8,394 bases of DNA from Halobacteriales archaeon QH_10_65_19. GTDB lineage: Archaea; Halobacteriota; Halobacteria; Halobacteriales; Haloarculaceae. The stretch is from positions 1-8,394 of the forward strand of contig PXQK01000001.1 of NCBI GenBank assembly GCA_003022085.1, in the 5' to 3' direction. The stretch's first letter is position 1. Each line of letters begins with the position of its first letter. Positions 1 through 8,002 of this stretch are shown piece after piece. A program made the translations under genes and the position numbers. The notes beneath the pieces were generated by a model. It saw only the letters and a program-made list of their open reading frames with translations. It ran no database searches and was not told the DNA's origin.

Positions 1-1056
1 TACGGGGTGGCACCCGAACCGGCGACAGGCAACTTCGTGTACCTCTACCCGCCGGTGACCGTCACCGGCTTCCTCCCGTTTGGCCCCCTCGACTGGACGG
101 CCGGCTACCTGGTGTTCACGGCCCTGAGTCTGGGTGGCGCCGTCGCTGCAACGGTCCTCGTTGTACGGTACGTGGAACGGCTGGGGGCGCCGCTTGGCTG
201 GATCGACGTGGCGCTCGTGTTCAGCCTGTTCGCCCTCTCGATCCATGTCAGCGCCACCATCTACTTTGGCAACATCAACGTCTTGCTCGGGCTGGCGTTC
301 GCCGGGGGCTTCTGGGGGCTCCAGCGACACCGGGAGGTGGTCGCCGGCGTCGCGTTCGCGCTCGCGGCCCTGTTCAAGCTCTTTCCCGCGCTCGTCGGAC
401 TGTGGCTGCTCCGCGACCGGCGGTGGCGCGCCCTTGTTGCCGCGGTCGGAACCGGGGTCGCCGGGCTTCTCGCGGGAGCCGGGCTGTTCGGGATCGACAC
501 GACGGTCCACTTTTTTACCACAGTCCTCCCCGGGCGCTCCGGGTCGTCGCAGTTTGTCGGCGGCTACCCCGTCGGTGACGAGTTCTACGTCACCGTCCAG
601 CGCCCACTCTCGCACCTGATCTGGAGCCTCTGGCCCGGTGCGCCGTACGGGCTGTTGCCGGCGACTGCCGCGCTGGTCTGTGGGGTCGTTCTCGCGGCGT
701 TCTACCGGCGGGTCGAGACGCAGCGCGAACGGCTGTTTGCCATCTTCGCCACGGTCGTGGTGACGCTCGTCGCCCTCCCGTCGTTCAGACTGTACGCGCC
801 CCTCCTGTTTCTCCCGCTGGTCGCGCTGCTGTACACCTGGACCGGCGGCCCGGGTAGGCGGCTGTTTCTCGCCGGTGCGCTCCTCTTCTCGGTCGTCGCC
901 CGCCCGCGCCACGTGCTGACAGCGGCCGACTCTCTCGGTCCCCTCGGGGGGCCGGTTACGACACTCGGCTCGGTCGTGACCGTACAGCTGATCGCGTACG
1001 GGGTCATGCTGGGAGCCTGTGCGTGGCACCTCCGTCGGTCCGACCCGGGAGGGTAG
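1..1056 (+). CDS. GT87/DUF2029-type polytopic membrane glycosyltransferase, 5' truncated
   Basis: The frame is open from the first base of the window, so the N-terminus lies outside it; the GTG at position 7 is not a credible start because the sequence enters directly into a conserved core. What remains is about 351 residues, mostly hydrophobic helices separated by short Arg-rich loops. Visible family marks are the YLYPP motif near residue 16, the FGNINVLLGLAF segment near 90, and the following AG-x-AFALAALFKLFPAL helix with the K-x-x-P pattern. These are typical of GT87/DUF2029 proteins, which in known members use polyprenyl-phosphate sugar donors to add sugars on the outer face of the membrane. 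The C-terminal half has several more predicted membrane segments. The donor and acceptor here cannot be read from sequence. It lies upstream of the GlmU-like/GlmS operon in the same direction, which fits a role in surface glycans, but that link is inference. Confidence 0.82.
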   Translation, partial: YGVAPEPATGNFVYLYPPVTVTGFLPFGPLDWTAGYLVFTALSLGGAVAATVLVVRYVERLGAPLGWIDVALVFSLFALSIHVSATIYFGNINVLLGLAFAGGFWGLQRHREVVAGVAFALAALFKLFPALVGLWLLRDRRWRALVAAVGTGVAGLLAGAGLFGIDTTVHFFTTVLPGRSGSSQFVGGYPVGDEFYVTVQRPLSHLIWSLWPGAPYGLLPATAALVCGVVLAAFYRRVETQRERLFAIFATVVVTLVALPSFRLYAPLLFLPLVALLYTWTGGPGRRLFLAGALLFSVVARPRHVLTAADSLGPLGGPVTTLGSVVTVQLIAYGVMLGACAWHLRRSDPGG

Positions 1057-1196
1057 CTAAACGGATAGACGACTGCGAGCTCTCGCCGGCCGAGAACCAG
1101 GTGCTGATGGCGCTGTACTCCGGCCTCTCACCGTTCGAGGTGGTCGACTTCGTCGGCATCGACTTCGACGAGGTCGAGGAGATGGGCAAGCAGTGA
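1023..1196 (+). CDS. Small HTH-like protein (about 57 aa), start uncertain
   Basis: A short frame ends at TGA 1194-1196. From the only usable early start, GTG 1023, it encodes about 57 residues and overlaps the end of the GT87 gene by 34 bases in another frame. The C-terminal 40 residues contain LSPAENQVLMALYSGLSPFE followed by VVDFVGIDFDEVEEM. This resembles the layout of a LuxR/sigma-region-4-type helix-turn-helix (LSPxExxVLxLLxxGLSxxEIAxxLGIS), but it is shorter and ends acidic, which is unusual for a DNA reader. A GGGAGG stretch at 1047-1052 looks like a ribosome-binding site, yet no ATG, GTG or TTG follows it in this frame until ATG 1107. The start is therefore unresolved, or the frame is a remnant of a longer gene. 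I do not recognise a named family. Coding status rests on the HTH-like pattern and the haloarchaeal codon and residue composition. Confidence 0.5.
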   Translation: MAPPSVRPGRVAKRIDDCELSPAENQVLMALYSGLSPFEVVDFVGIDFDEVEEMGKQ

Positions 1197-1209
1197 TACT
1201 GATCGGTGT

Positions 1210-1240
1210 GACCCTGTACCGGGTCGACCGCATATATAAT
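1210..1240 (+). promoter_or_regulatory. TATA-like promoter of the glmU-like/glmS operon, with upstream inverted repeat
   Basis: The stretch CATATATAAT at 1231-1240 is the clearest AT-rich box in this gap and matches an archaeal TATA element. A short inverted repeat, GACCC (1210-1214) and GGGTC (1221-1225), lies directly upstream, where a BRE or operator would be. Transcription would start near 1260, leaving a leader of about 80 nt before ATG 1342. That is long for haloarchaea, where most transcripts are leaderless. I see no equally good box about 26 nt before the ATG. Confidence 0.5.
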
Positions 1241-1330
1241 GAACGAGAGAACTTTTGGGACACAGTCTGTTGCCGGACAAATCCCATACACTGCTGACCG
1301 GGAGCCCAAACGTTGAAACCCAGCGGCCGT

Positions 1331-1360
1331 CTGCTGTCCGTATGAACGTCCGGACAGCGG
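1331..1360 (+). promoter_or_regulatory. Inverted repeat placing the GlmU-like start codon in a hairpin loop
   Basis: GCTGTCCG at 1333-1340 and CGGACAGC at 1351-1358 are perfect inverse complements. The stem can extend by a U-G pair and a C-G pair to 1331/1360. The 10-nt loop between them (1341-1350) contains the ATG at 1342-1344. As RNA this would present or hide the start codon; as DNA it could be an operator. Which of these applies, if either, is inference. Confidence 0.45.
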
Positions 1361-2534
1361 TCGTGCTGGCGGCCGGGGAGGGGACCCGACTCCGCCCGCT
1401 CACGGAGAACCGACCGAAACCGATGCTGTCGGCCGGCAACCGCCCGATTCTGGAACACGTCCTCGACGCGCTTGTCGAGGCAGGGATCGAACAGCTCGTC
1501 GTGGTCGTCGGCTACCGGCGGACACGCGTCCAGGAGCACTTCGGCCCCGACTACCGGGGCGTGCCGATCGAGTACGCCATCCAGGAGAAACAGCTCGGCA
1601 GCGGTCACGCGCTGTTGCAGGCGAGAGACGCGACCACGGACCCGATGGTCGTCGTCAACGGCGACCGCGTGATCGAATCCGGGCCGGTCGAGAAGGTGAT
1701 CGAACGGTTCGAGGCGAGCGACGGCTCGCCGGTCATGGCGGTCCTCGAACGGGACGACGCATACAAGTACGGCGGCGTCAGACTCGACGACGGCGAGATA
1801 ACGACGCTCGTCGAGAAGCCCGCCCCCGGCGAGTTCCGGCTGATCAACGCCGGTATCTACGCCTTCGAGGCGTCGGTATTCGATGCAATCGAGGGGACAC
1901 ACCGGAACGCGGGGGAGCTCGTGCTGACCGACACGATCGGCAAGCTCATGGACGGCGGCCGGGTCAACGGCGTCAAGACCGACGGCATCTGGGTCGACGC
2001 GACCTACCCCTGGGACCTGCTCGAGGTTACCTCGGAGGTCCTGGCGAACGGGCGGGTGAGCGAGCCGGCCCGGGCCGACGGCGTCTGGGTCGCCGACAGC
2101 GCGACAGTCCACGAGGACGCCACGCTGCGCGCCCCGGTCGCGGTCGGCACCGACTGCGTGATTGGACCGGGGTCAGTGATCGGCCCCGAGGTGGCGGTCG
2201 GGAAGAACACGACCGTCGGCGCGAACGTCACCGTGCAGGGGTCGGTGATCGACCCGGACTCCCGGCTCGATCCCGGCTCGACGGTTATCGACGCGGTACT
2301 CGGTCAGGGCGTACACCTGAAGGCTGACGTGACTATCCCGGGCGGGCCAGCCGACGTCCGCGTCAACCGGGACGTGTTCGAAAACCAGCGCCTCGGCGCC
2401 GTACTGGCCGACCGGGTCCACGTCGGCGGCGGCGTCGACTTCGACCCCGGGGCGCTCGTGGGGTCGGAGGCGCGGATCGGGACCGGGAGCCACGTTGACG
2501 GCCACGTTCCAGCCGGCGCCGAGGGGGTGCGCTG

Positions 2535-2535
<1 letters not shown>
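1342..2535 (+). CDS. glmU: Bifunctional sugar-1-phosphate nucleotidylyltransferase/acetyltransferase (archaeal GlmU-like)
   Basis: This 397-residue protein has the two-domain layout of archaeal GlmU-like enzymes such as Sulfolobus ST0452: an N-terminal nucleotidylyltransferase (about 1-235) and a C-terminal left-handed beta-helix (about 245-390). The first domain shows the signature GEGTRLRPLTENRPKP (12-27, Lys26), the QLGSGHAL substrate loop (84-91), NGD (106-108), EKP (158-160) and NAGIY (169-173). The second shows hexapeptide repeats, for example VIGPGSVIGPEVAVG (273-287), and a further run at 360-385. Expected reactions are acetylation of glucosamine-1-phosphate and uridylylation to UDP-GlcNAc in the cytoplasm; exact sugar and nucleotide choice cannot be fixed by eye, since dTDP-glucose-type relatives look similar. 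ATG 1342 is chosen because MNVRTAVVLAAGEGTR is the normal N-terminus of the family; the frame is open further upstream to a TTG at 1255 but that part is not protein-like. The stop shares one base with the glmS start, so the genes are very likely co-translated. Confidence 0.9.
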
Positions 2536-4342
<1,807 letters not shown>

Positions 4343-4343
<1 letters not shown>

Positions 4344-4385
4344 TACTGACGGCCGAAAATCCGCAGGATTTTCGCCCGCCAGTAT
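4343..4385. repeat. 43-nt near-perfect palindrome directly after glmS
   Basis: Two 20-nt arms (4343-4362 and 4366-4385) are inverse complements except at two positions, with a 3-nt GCA loop. The inner perfect part is CGAAAATCC / GGATTTTCG and the outer part is ATACTG / CAGTAT. The left arm begins on the last base of the glmS stop codon. It could act as a transcript 3'-end or mRNA-stabilising structure, or be a REP-like interspersed palindrome. There is no U-tract after it, so it is not a classic intrinsic terminator. Confidence 0.65.
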
Positions 4386-4420
4386 TGGGATGAGCGACGG
4401 GTGTGTCCGGACCGTTCATC

Positions 4421-4436
4421 ACCGGACTGGTCCGGT
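4421..4436. repeat. Short inverted repeat in the glmS-dys convergent gap
   Basis: ACCGGAC (4421-4427) and GTCCGGT (4430-4436) form a perfect 7-bp inverted repeat with a 2-nt spacer, and the palindrome GTCCGGAC lies just before it at 4405-4412. The gap from 4386 to 4538 between the two convergent genes otherwise shows no credible coding frame. In a GC-rich genome such short repeats can be chance. Confidence 0.3.
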
Positions 4437-4514
4437 TCTTCACGGTCCTCTCTCTCCGTCAGTAGCTCCGCCGGCTGTTTGCGTACTTTTGTCCGTGAGT
4501 ATGAGCAATAGGTT

Positions 4515-4549
4515 CGGCGCTACTCGGCGACACCGGCGCTACTCGGCGA
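4515..4549. repeat. 16-bp tandem direct repeat across the dys stop codon
   Basis: CGGCGCTACTCGGCGA occurs at 4515-4530 and again at 4534-4549, a period of 19 bases. The second copy holds the TAG stop (4539-4541, read on the minus strand) and the last codons of the deoxyhypusine synthase gene. The first copy is therefore a duplicate of the gene's 3' end lying just beyond the stop. It looks like a simple local duplication. Confidence 0.6.
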
Positions 4550-5600
4550 GCCGTTCACGCGTGGCGGCCACGAGGATCGGGAGGGTGATGGTGGCGTCGG
4601 CGTACACCGAAACGTTCCGTGCGGCTTCGTCGAGTTTACCCCAGGAGCGCGCCTCGTCCAGCGAGGCCCCCGATAGGCCGCCCGTCTGTGGCGGGTCCAT
4701 CGTCAGCTGCACGGCGTAGTCGTAGGCGTCCGGGGCGACGAGCATCGTCTGGAGCACGTAGTTCTTCGGGACGCCGCCGCCGACGACCACCGCGCCGGCG
4801 CGCCCGCTCTCGTAGGCTAGGTCGTTCAGCGGGGTCATGTCCGCGAGCGCGTCCAGCGAGAACTCCGATGTCTGGCTGTACATCCAGGCCTGCAGTCCCA
4901 GCACGGAGTCCTGAACCGCCGGGCAGAACACCGGGACGTCGTTCTCGTAGGCCGCAGCGGCGATACCGGGTCCCTCGGCGACCCCCTCCCGTTCGTTGAC
5001 CTCGCTGTTGGCCCGGCCCAGCTCCTCGGTGAACCGCTGAATGCTCACTATGCCTTCCTCGGCAAGCGGCGGGAACACCTCCCCGCGGAGGTGGGACTCG
5101 AACAGCGCGAAGTGCTCCTGTGGCAGGTAGACGTTGTAGATCCGGTCGACCTCCTCCGTCCGGAGCTGTTCGTCGTGGTCGCGGCGGGACTCGTCGCCGG
5201 GGCTGCGCCCGTGGTGGTGTTTCCCGCCGACGGCCTCGATGCTGTCGTGGGTGAGGTTCGCGCCGGTCGTCACGAGCGCGTCGATGTGCCCGTCCCGTAT
5301 CAGGTCGGCCACGAGCGTCCGCATACCGGCGGGGACCATCGCCCCCGCGAGTCCGAAGAAGACCGTGACGTCCTCCCGGCAGAGCATCTCCGTGTAGACA
5401 TCGACCGCTTCGTTGAGCGTCTGTGCGCCGATACCTGCGTTCCCGTACTCCACCACGAGGTCGTCGACGGTGGTTTCCTCGCCGACGGCGACGTGGTCGA
5501 TCGGGTTCTGGTGGAACTCCACTCGCTCCGGCGCGTCGTCGACCGCGCCCGTCGGGCTGTTGTCCCCGTGCCGTTCGTTTGCGTCGCCGTCCTCGGTCAT
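4539..5600 (-). CDS. dys: Deoxyhypusine synthase
   Basis: Deoxyhypusine synthase transfers an aminobutyl group (in an NAD-dependent reaction) to one lysine of translation factor aIF5A, the first step of hypusine formation. The 353-residue protein shows the family's FFGLAGAMVPAGM (81-93), the NAD-site TTGANLTHD (111-119), GGGVPKNY (274-281) and, near the end, SGASLDEARSWGKLDEA, where Lys322 matches the catalytic lysine that forms the enzyme-substrate imine. A hydrophilic His/Asp/Arg-rich stretch after GGKHHHG (125-150) is a loop seen more in archaeal and halophilic forms. The start ATG (5600-5598) overlaps the TGA of the upstream membrane-protein gene in the arrangement ATGA. A much longer open frame continues to 6542 in the same reading frame, but that part is the out-of-frame shadow of the upstream gene. 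In archaea the donor pathway may go through agmatine rather than spermidine; the sequence does not say which is used here. Confidence 0.95.
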   Translation of the reverse strand: MTEDGDANERHGDNSPTGAVDDAPERVEFHQNPIDHVAVGEETTVDDLVVEYGNAGIGAQTLNEAVDVYTEMLCREDVTVFFGLAGAMVPAGMRTLVADLIRDGHIDALVTTGANLTHDSIEAVGGKHHHGRSPGDESRRDHDEQLRTEEVDRIYNVYLPQEHFALFESHLRGEVFPPLAEEGIVSIQRFTEELGRANSEVNEREGVAEGPGIAAAAYENDVPVFCPAVQDSVLGLQAWMYSQTSEFSLDALADMTPLNDLAYESGRAGAVVVGGGVPKNYVLQTMLVAPDAYDYAVQLTMDPPQTGGLSGASLDEARSWGKLDEAARNVSVYADATITLPILVAATRERLAE

Positions 5601-6472
5601 ACGATCGGCTCCGTGTTCTCCCGGATGATCAGGTACGCGGGGACGGCCACGACGTTCAGCGCCGGCACCATTGCAAGAAACGCCCAGAACAGCGGGCCGC
5701 CGTCCCAGTCGGTGCTCGTCCGGAGGTCCCAGGCGTCCAGGTAGACCGATACCGGCAGGATCAGGAACGTCGCGACGAGCCACAGCAAAAAAAACGGCAC
5801 CGAGAAGATCAGGGAGCTGCCGCCGAACAGCCCCGCCACGAAGATCAGAGCGCTCGGGAGCAACCCGGCCAGGATCCCGTATATCCCGCGGTCGTCCCCG
5901 CGGGGCTCCTCGTCGGGGAGCACCGGCACGTAGTAGCCGTCCTCGATGGTCAGCAGGATCGTCTCGCCGTGGATGTCGGCGAAGCGGTCCATCGGGATAC
6001 CCCGGAGCCCCAGCAGCCGCGCCAGCCGCGGGTCGGTGCCCTGGTCGGGCCACTCGAAGTAGATGACGACCGTCTGGCTCTCCGCCTCGACCATCGACAG
6101 CTGGAGCGCGAGCGCCTCCTCGGTGTCGATCTCCGCCGGGTAGCCGTCCGGAATCTCGCTTGTCGGGACGCGCTCGACCCCGACCGCCTCGCCGCGGCCG
6201 CGCATCCCCTCGCCGAGCCCCTTGAGTTCCCGTTCGACCTCGACGAACGACTCCGCCGCGTGGTCGAGTTCCTCCCGCTCTGGCTCCGCGACGTCGACTG
6301 CCACTGGCTCCTCGTCCGGCTCTGTGCCTGTCGATTGGGTGTCCGACTCTCCCCCACCGGATACGTCTGACTGTGCGTCTCCGGATTCCTCGATCGTCGT
6401 AGTAGTTTCGTGGCTGTCGCTCCCCGCCGGCTCGGTCGTCTCCGACTCTCGGTCCGCGTTGTCTCCCGCCAC
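5597..6472 (-). CDS. Conserved-looking membrane protein with acidic N-terminal tail, function unknown
   Basis: From GTG 6472 the product has 291 residues. Residues 1 to about 65 are Ser/Thr/Glu/Asp-rich and look disordered. A soluble middle part (about 65-190) includes a charged helix ([20 protein letters not shown]) and the segment [20 protein letters not shown]. The C-terminal third has three hydrophobic helices at about 197-216, 220-245 and 260-283, so the protein should be anchored at its C-terminus. I do not recognise the family. I prefer GTG 6472 over TTG 6499 because a TATA-like box at 6497-6506 lies about 29 nt upstream of the GTG and overlaps the TTG. The 4-base ATGA overlap with deoxyhypusine synthase suggests co-translation, though a functional link to hypusine is only inference. 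Confidence 0.8.
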   Translation of the reverse strand: MAGDNADRESETTEPAGSDSHETTTTIEESGDAQSDVSGGGESDTQSTGTEPDEEPVAVDVAEPEREELDHAAESFVEVERELKGLGEGMRGRGEAVGVERVPTSEIPDGYPAEIDTEEALALQLSMVEAESQTVVIYFEWPDQGTDPRLARLLGLRGIPMDRFADIHGETILLTIEDGYYVPVLPDEEPRGDDRGIYGILAGLLPSALIFVAGLFGGSSLIFSVPFFLLWLVATFLILPVSVYLDAWDLRTSTDWDGGPLFWAFLAMVPALNVVAVPAYLIIRENTEPIV

Positions 6473-6496
6473 GTTGGTCTCCGTTCGACGCCCGGG

Positions 6497-6506
6497 CAAC
6501 TAAACG
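6497..6506 (-). promoter_or_regulatory. TATA-like box for the membrane protein-dys operon
   Basis: Read on the minus strand the bases are CGTTTAGTTG, a TTTA-type archaeal TATA element. Its centre is about 29 nt upstream of the GTG at 6472, the spacing expected for a leaderless transcript. This is the main reason for choosing that start. Confidence 0.5.
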
Positions 6507-6570
6507 TATCGCTGCCGATGGGGTGGGTTCGCTCAGAGTCACCGGGTCGGGGTTCCAGGGTGGACAGTGC

Positions 6571-6578
6571 GTTTACAT
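6571..6578 (+). promoter_or_regulatory. TATA-like box for tmk
   Basis: GTTTACAT lies 23-30 nt before ATG 6601, the usual distance for a leaderless haloarchaeal promoter. It overlaps an alternative in-frame ATG at 6577 and so argues against that start. With the box at 6497-6506 it makes this a divergent promoter region. Confidence 0.5.
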
Positions 6579-6600
6579 GCCGGTGGTCCGAGATACGAGT

Positions 6601-7188
6601 ATGCTCCTGACGCTCGAGGGGTTGGACGGGAGTGGGAAAAGCAGCTGTATCGACGCGCTCCGGAGCGCGCCGGCAGTTCCCGCGGAAGCGGTGTTCACCC
6701 GGGAGCCGACCGACACGTGGTACGGCGAGGCAGTCCGGCGCTCGCTCGCGGACGACGGGGCTGACCCGCTTGCGGAACTGTTTCTCTACACTGCCGACCA
6801 CGCCGCCCACCTCGCGGAGACAGTCCGCCCGGCGCTCGCGGACGGCAACCCCGTCGTCTCCGACCGGTACTCCGACTCCCGGTACGCCTACCAGGGGGCG
6901 ACGCTGGCCGACCGGTTCAAGCAGCCGGTCGCGTTCCTCAGGGAACTCCACGAGCCCTGGACCCGCCCGCCCGACGCGACGATCTACCTGGACATCGACC
7001 CCGACACCGCTGCACAGCGCAGCGACGCGGCCGACAAATTCGAGACGGCGTCCTACCTCCGTGACGTCCGCGAGAACTACGAGCGGTTGATCGAACGCGA
7101 GCGCGAACGCTTCGTCAGAATCGACGCCACCGCCCCGGAACCGGTGGTCCGCGAGCAGGTGGTCGACGCGGCCGAGACGCTTCTGTGA
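6601..7188 (+). CDS. tmk: Thymidylate kinase (dTMP kinase)
   Basis: This enzyme phosphorylates dTMP to dTDP with ATP on the way to dTTP. From ATG 6601 it has 195 residues, somewhat shorter than the 205-215 usual in bacteria. It shows the P-loop GLDGSGKS (7-14), TREP (33-36) for substrate binding, the DRY motif with [10 protein letters not shown] (88-100), and a lid region around [15 protein letters not shown] (139-153) with Arg140. The open frame continues upstream to 6523 but [15 protein letters not shown] is the normal start of the family, and a TATA-like box sits about 26 nt before this ATG. It is divergent from the membrane protein-dys operon and convergent with the next gene, with only 8 nt between the two stop codons. 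No terminator-like structure is visible in that gap. Confidence 0.95.
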   Translation: MLLTLEGLDGSGKSSCIDALRSAPAVPAEAVFTREPTDTWYGEAVRRSLADDGADPLAELFLYTADHAAHLAETVRPALADGNPVVSDRYSDSRYAYQGATLADRFKQPVAFLRELHEPWTRPPDATIYLDIDPDTAAQRSDAADKFETASYLRDVRENYERLIERERERFVRIDATAPEPVVREQVVDAAETLL

Positions 7189-7196
7189 ACTCTCCC

Positions 7197-7448
7197 CTAC
7201 GAGATACCCGTCTCCAGGTTCTCCAGCAGTTTGCCGACGAATAGTCCCAGACGCGGTGAGATGTCATCCGCGCTGGCCGGCTCGGCCGGCTGTGCGGCCA
7301 GCGTGTCGACGAACCGCTCGGAGTGGGTCATCGCGTTTATCATGTCGATGACGTCGACCGTCAACCCCTCGTCGGAGGTGTCGAGATCCGGGTGGCGTTG
7401 CCTGGCGTCCTCGGAGTACCTGATCGTCCACGAGGGGCCGCCGATCAC
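7197..7448 (-). CDS. Small acidic protein of unknown function (83 aa)
   Basis: A GTG-started frame encodes 83 residues of typical haloarchaeal acidic composition. The order of charged and hydrophobic residues suggests two or three helices: about 28-42 (LTVDVIDMINAMTH), 43-52, and a C-terminal one with LGLFVGKLLENLE (68-80). There is no signal peptide, membrane segment, Cys pair or motif that I recognise. An AT-rich box (AAAATAA on the minus strand, 7497-7491) could drive it with a leader of about 20 nt. The frame opposite it and the minus-strand frame 7264-7557 are less protein-like. The stop is only 8 nt from the tmk stop on the other strand. Confidence 0.65.
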   Translation of the reverse strand: MIGGPSWTIRYSEDARQRHPDLDTSDEGLTVDVIDMINAMTHSERFVDTLAAQPAEPASADDISPRLGLFVGKLLENLETGIS

Positions 7449-7490
7449 CGCTCTTTCGACCGGCGGGACCGCTCATACGGTTGTGCGTGA

Positions 7491-7497
7491 TTATTTT
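7491..7497. promoter_or_regulatory. AT-rich box that could serve as promoter in either direction
   Basis: TTATTTT is the only AT-rich stretch in the 7449-7629 gap. Read on the minus strand it could start transcription near 7468, upstream of the 83-aa gene. Read on the plus strand it could start transcription near 7520, where the hairpin cluster begins. Confidence 0.35.
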
Positions 7498-7517
7498 GGG
7501 CATCGGGTCCACATATC

Positions 7518-7614
7518 GGCGGTTTCGCGGGCTGAAACGCCTAACGCGCGATTCCATAGCGTCGTCGGGCCACGCCCGACTGCCCGGGAGACGTAGTCTC
7601 CCTCTGGTACAGAG
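7518..7614. repeat. Cluster of four compact hairpins in an intergenic region
   Basis: Four inverted repeats follow each other. The first is GGC-g-GTTTC (7518-7526) with GAAACGCC (7534-7541), with one bulged base and a 7-nt loop. The second is GTCGGGC/GCCCGAC (7564-7570, 7574-7580), 7 bp with a 3-nt loop. The third is GGGAGAC/GTCTCCC (7586-7592, 7596-7602), 7 bp with a 3-nt loop. The fourth is CTCTG/CAGAG (7602-7606, 7610-7614), 5 bp with a 3-nt loop. The cluster starts about 15 nt past the stop of the thiamine-binding-protein gene when read on the minus strand. It could be that gene's 3' end structure, a structured small RNA, or a protein-binding array. No U-tract is seen. Confidence 0.6.
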
Positions 7615-7629
7615 TCACGCACGACCGTA

Positions 7630-7947
7630 TCACTCCCCGCGTCGGCTGCTCGCGGGCCGACCCAGGTGCTCCTCGACGGACTGCACCTTCGCCTCGGCTG
7701 GTTCGTCGCTCGTCCGCTTGTCGTCGACTTTCAGGAAGGTCCCGACGCGGTCCCCGCCCACGGCCGCGTGAGCGCCCGCTGCGGCCTCGAACAGCTCCGC
7801 GGCGTCGTCGGCTTCGAGAATCGTCCCCATGGGTGTCGTCTCGTACGCGACGTCGAACGCCTCGAGTGCCTCGATTGCCCTCGCAACCTCGGGTGCCATG
7901 CTCCCGTCCGTGTCCGGCGACACTGCCAGGAACGCTGTCGCTGTCAT
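7630..7947 (-). CDS. MTH1187-family thiamine-binding protein
   Basis: The 105-residue product matches the small ferredoxin-like-fold MTH1187/YkoF-type family (Thiamine_BP, formerly DUF77). Visible marks are the first strand TATAFLAVSPD, the ALEAFDVAYETTPMGTILEAD segment (28-47) with the family's PMGT, and GDRVGTFLKVDDKR (65-78), which matches the conserved I-K-x-D-x-R strand end. Characterised relatives bind thiamine or related hydroxymethylpyrimidine compounds; whether they buffer or deliver it is not settled, and this copy's ligand is not provable from sequence. The tail after residue 95 (RPASSRRGE) is variable. ATG 7947 begins the first beta strand directly, and a weak TTAGG box lies at about -26. 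The gene stands 55 nt downstream of the isomerase-like gene on the same strand, with no obvious metabolic link. Confidence 0.85.
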   Translation of the reverse strand: MTATAFLAVSPDTDGSMAPEVARAIEALEAFDVAYETTPMGTILEADDAAELFEAAAGAHAAVGGDRVGTFLKVDDKRTSDEPAEAKVQSVEEHLGRPASSRRGE

Positions 7948-8002
7948 GCCAGGTACTCGGGGGCCGAACCACCTAACTGCTCCGTCTGGCGGTCGGAGCG
8001 AA

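Noticed and set aside
1255..1341. Upstream TTG start for the GlmU-like protein
   Set aside because: The extra 29 residues are not conserved-looking, and the family begins at the MNVRTAVVLAAG sequence at 1342.
1057..2112. 351-residue minus-strand open frame opposite the GlmU-like gene
   Set aside because: It mirrors the codon bias of the real gene, has no recognisable domain, and the plus-strand protein is a clear family member.
5423..6370. 315-residue plus-strand open frame opposite the membrane-protein gene
   Set aside because: It is very Arg-rich, unlike haloarchaeal acidic proteins, and lies opposite a gene with clear membrane helices and start signals.
5601..6542. N-terminal extension of the deoxyhypusine synthase frame, making a 667-residue fusion
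   Set aside because: The extension is Arg/Gly-rich shadow sequence of the membrane-protein gene in another frame; the enzyme has a normal start at 5600.
7264..7557. 97-residue minus-strand frame overlapping the 83-aa gene
   Set aside because: It is Arg-rich and low in acidic residues, while the alternative frame has normal haloarchaeal composition.
7564..7614. A tRNA or split tRNA in the hairpin cluster
   Set aside because: No acceptor stem, anticodon loop or TTCRA-type T-loop can be assembled; the loops have only 3 nt.
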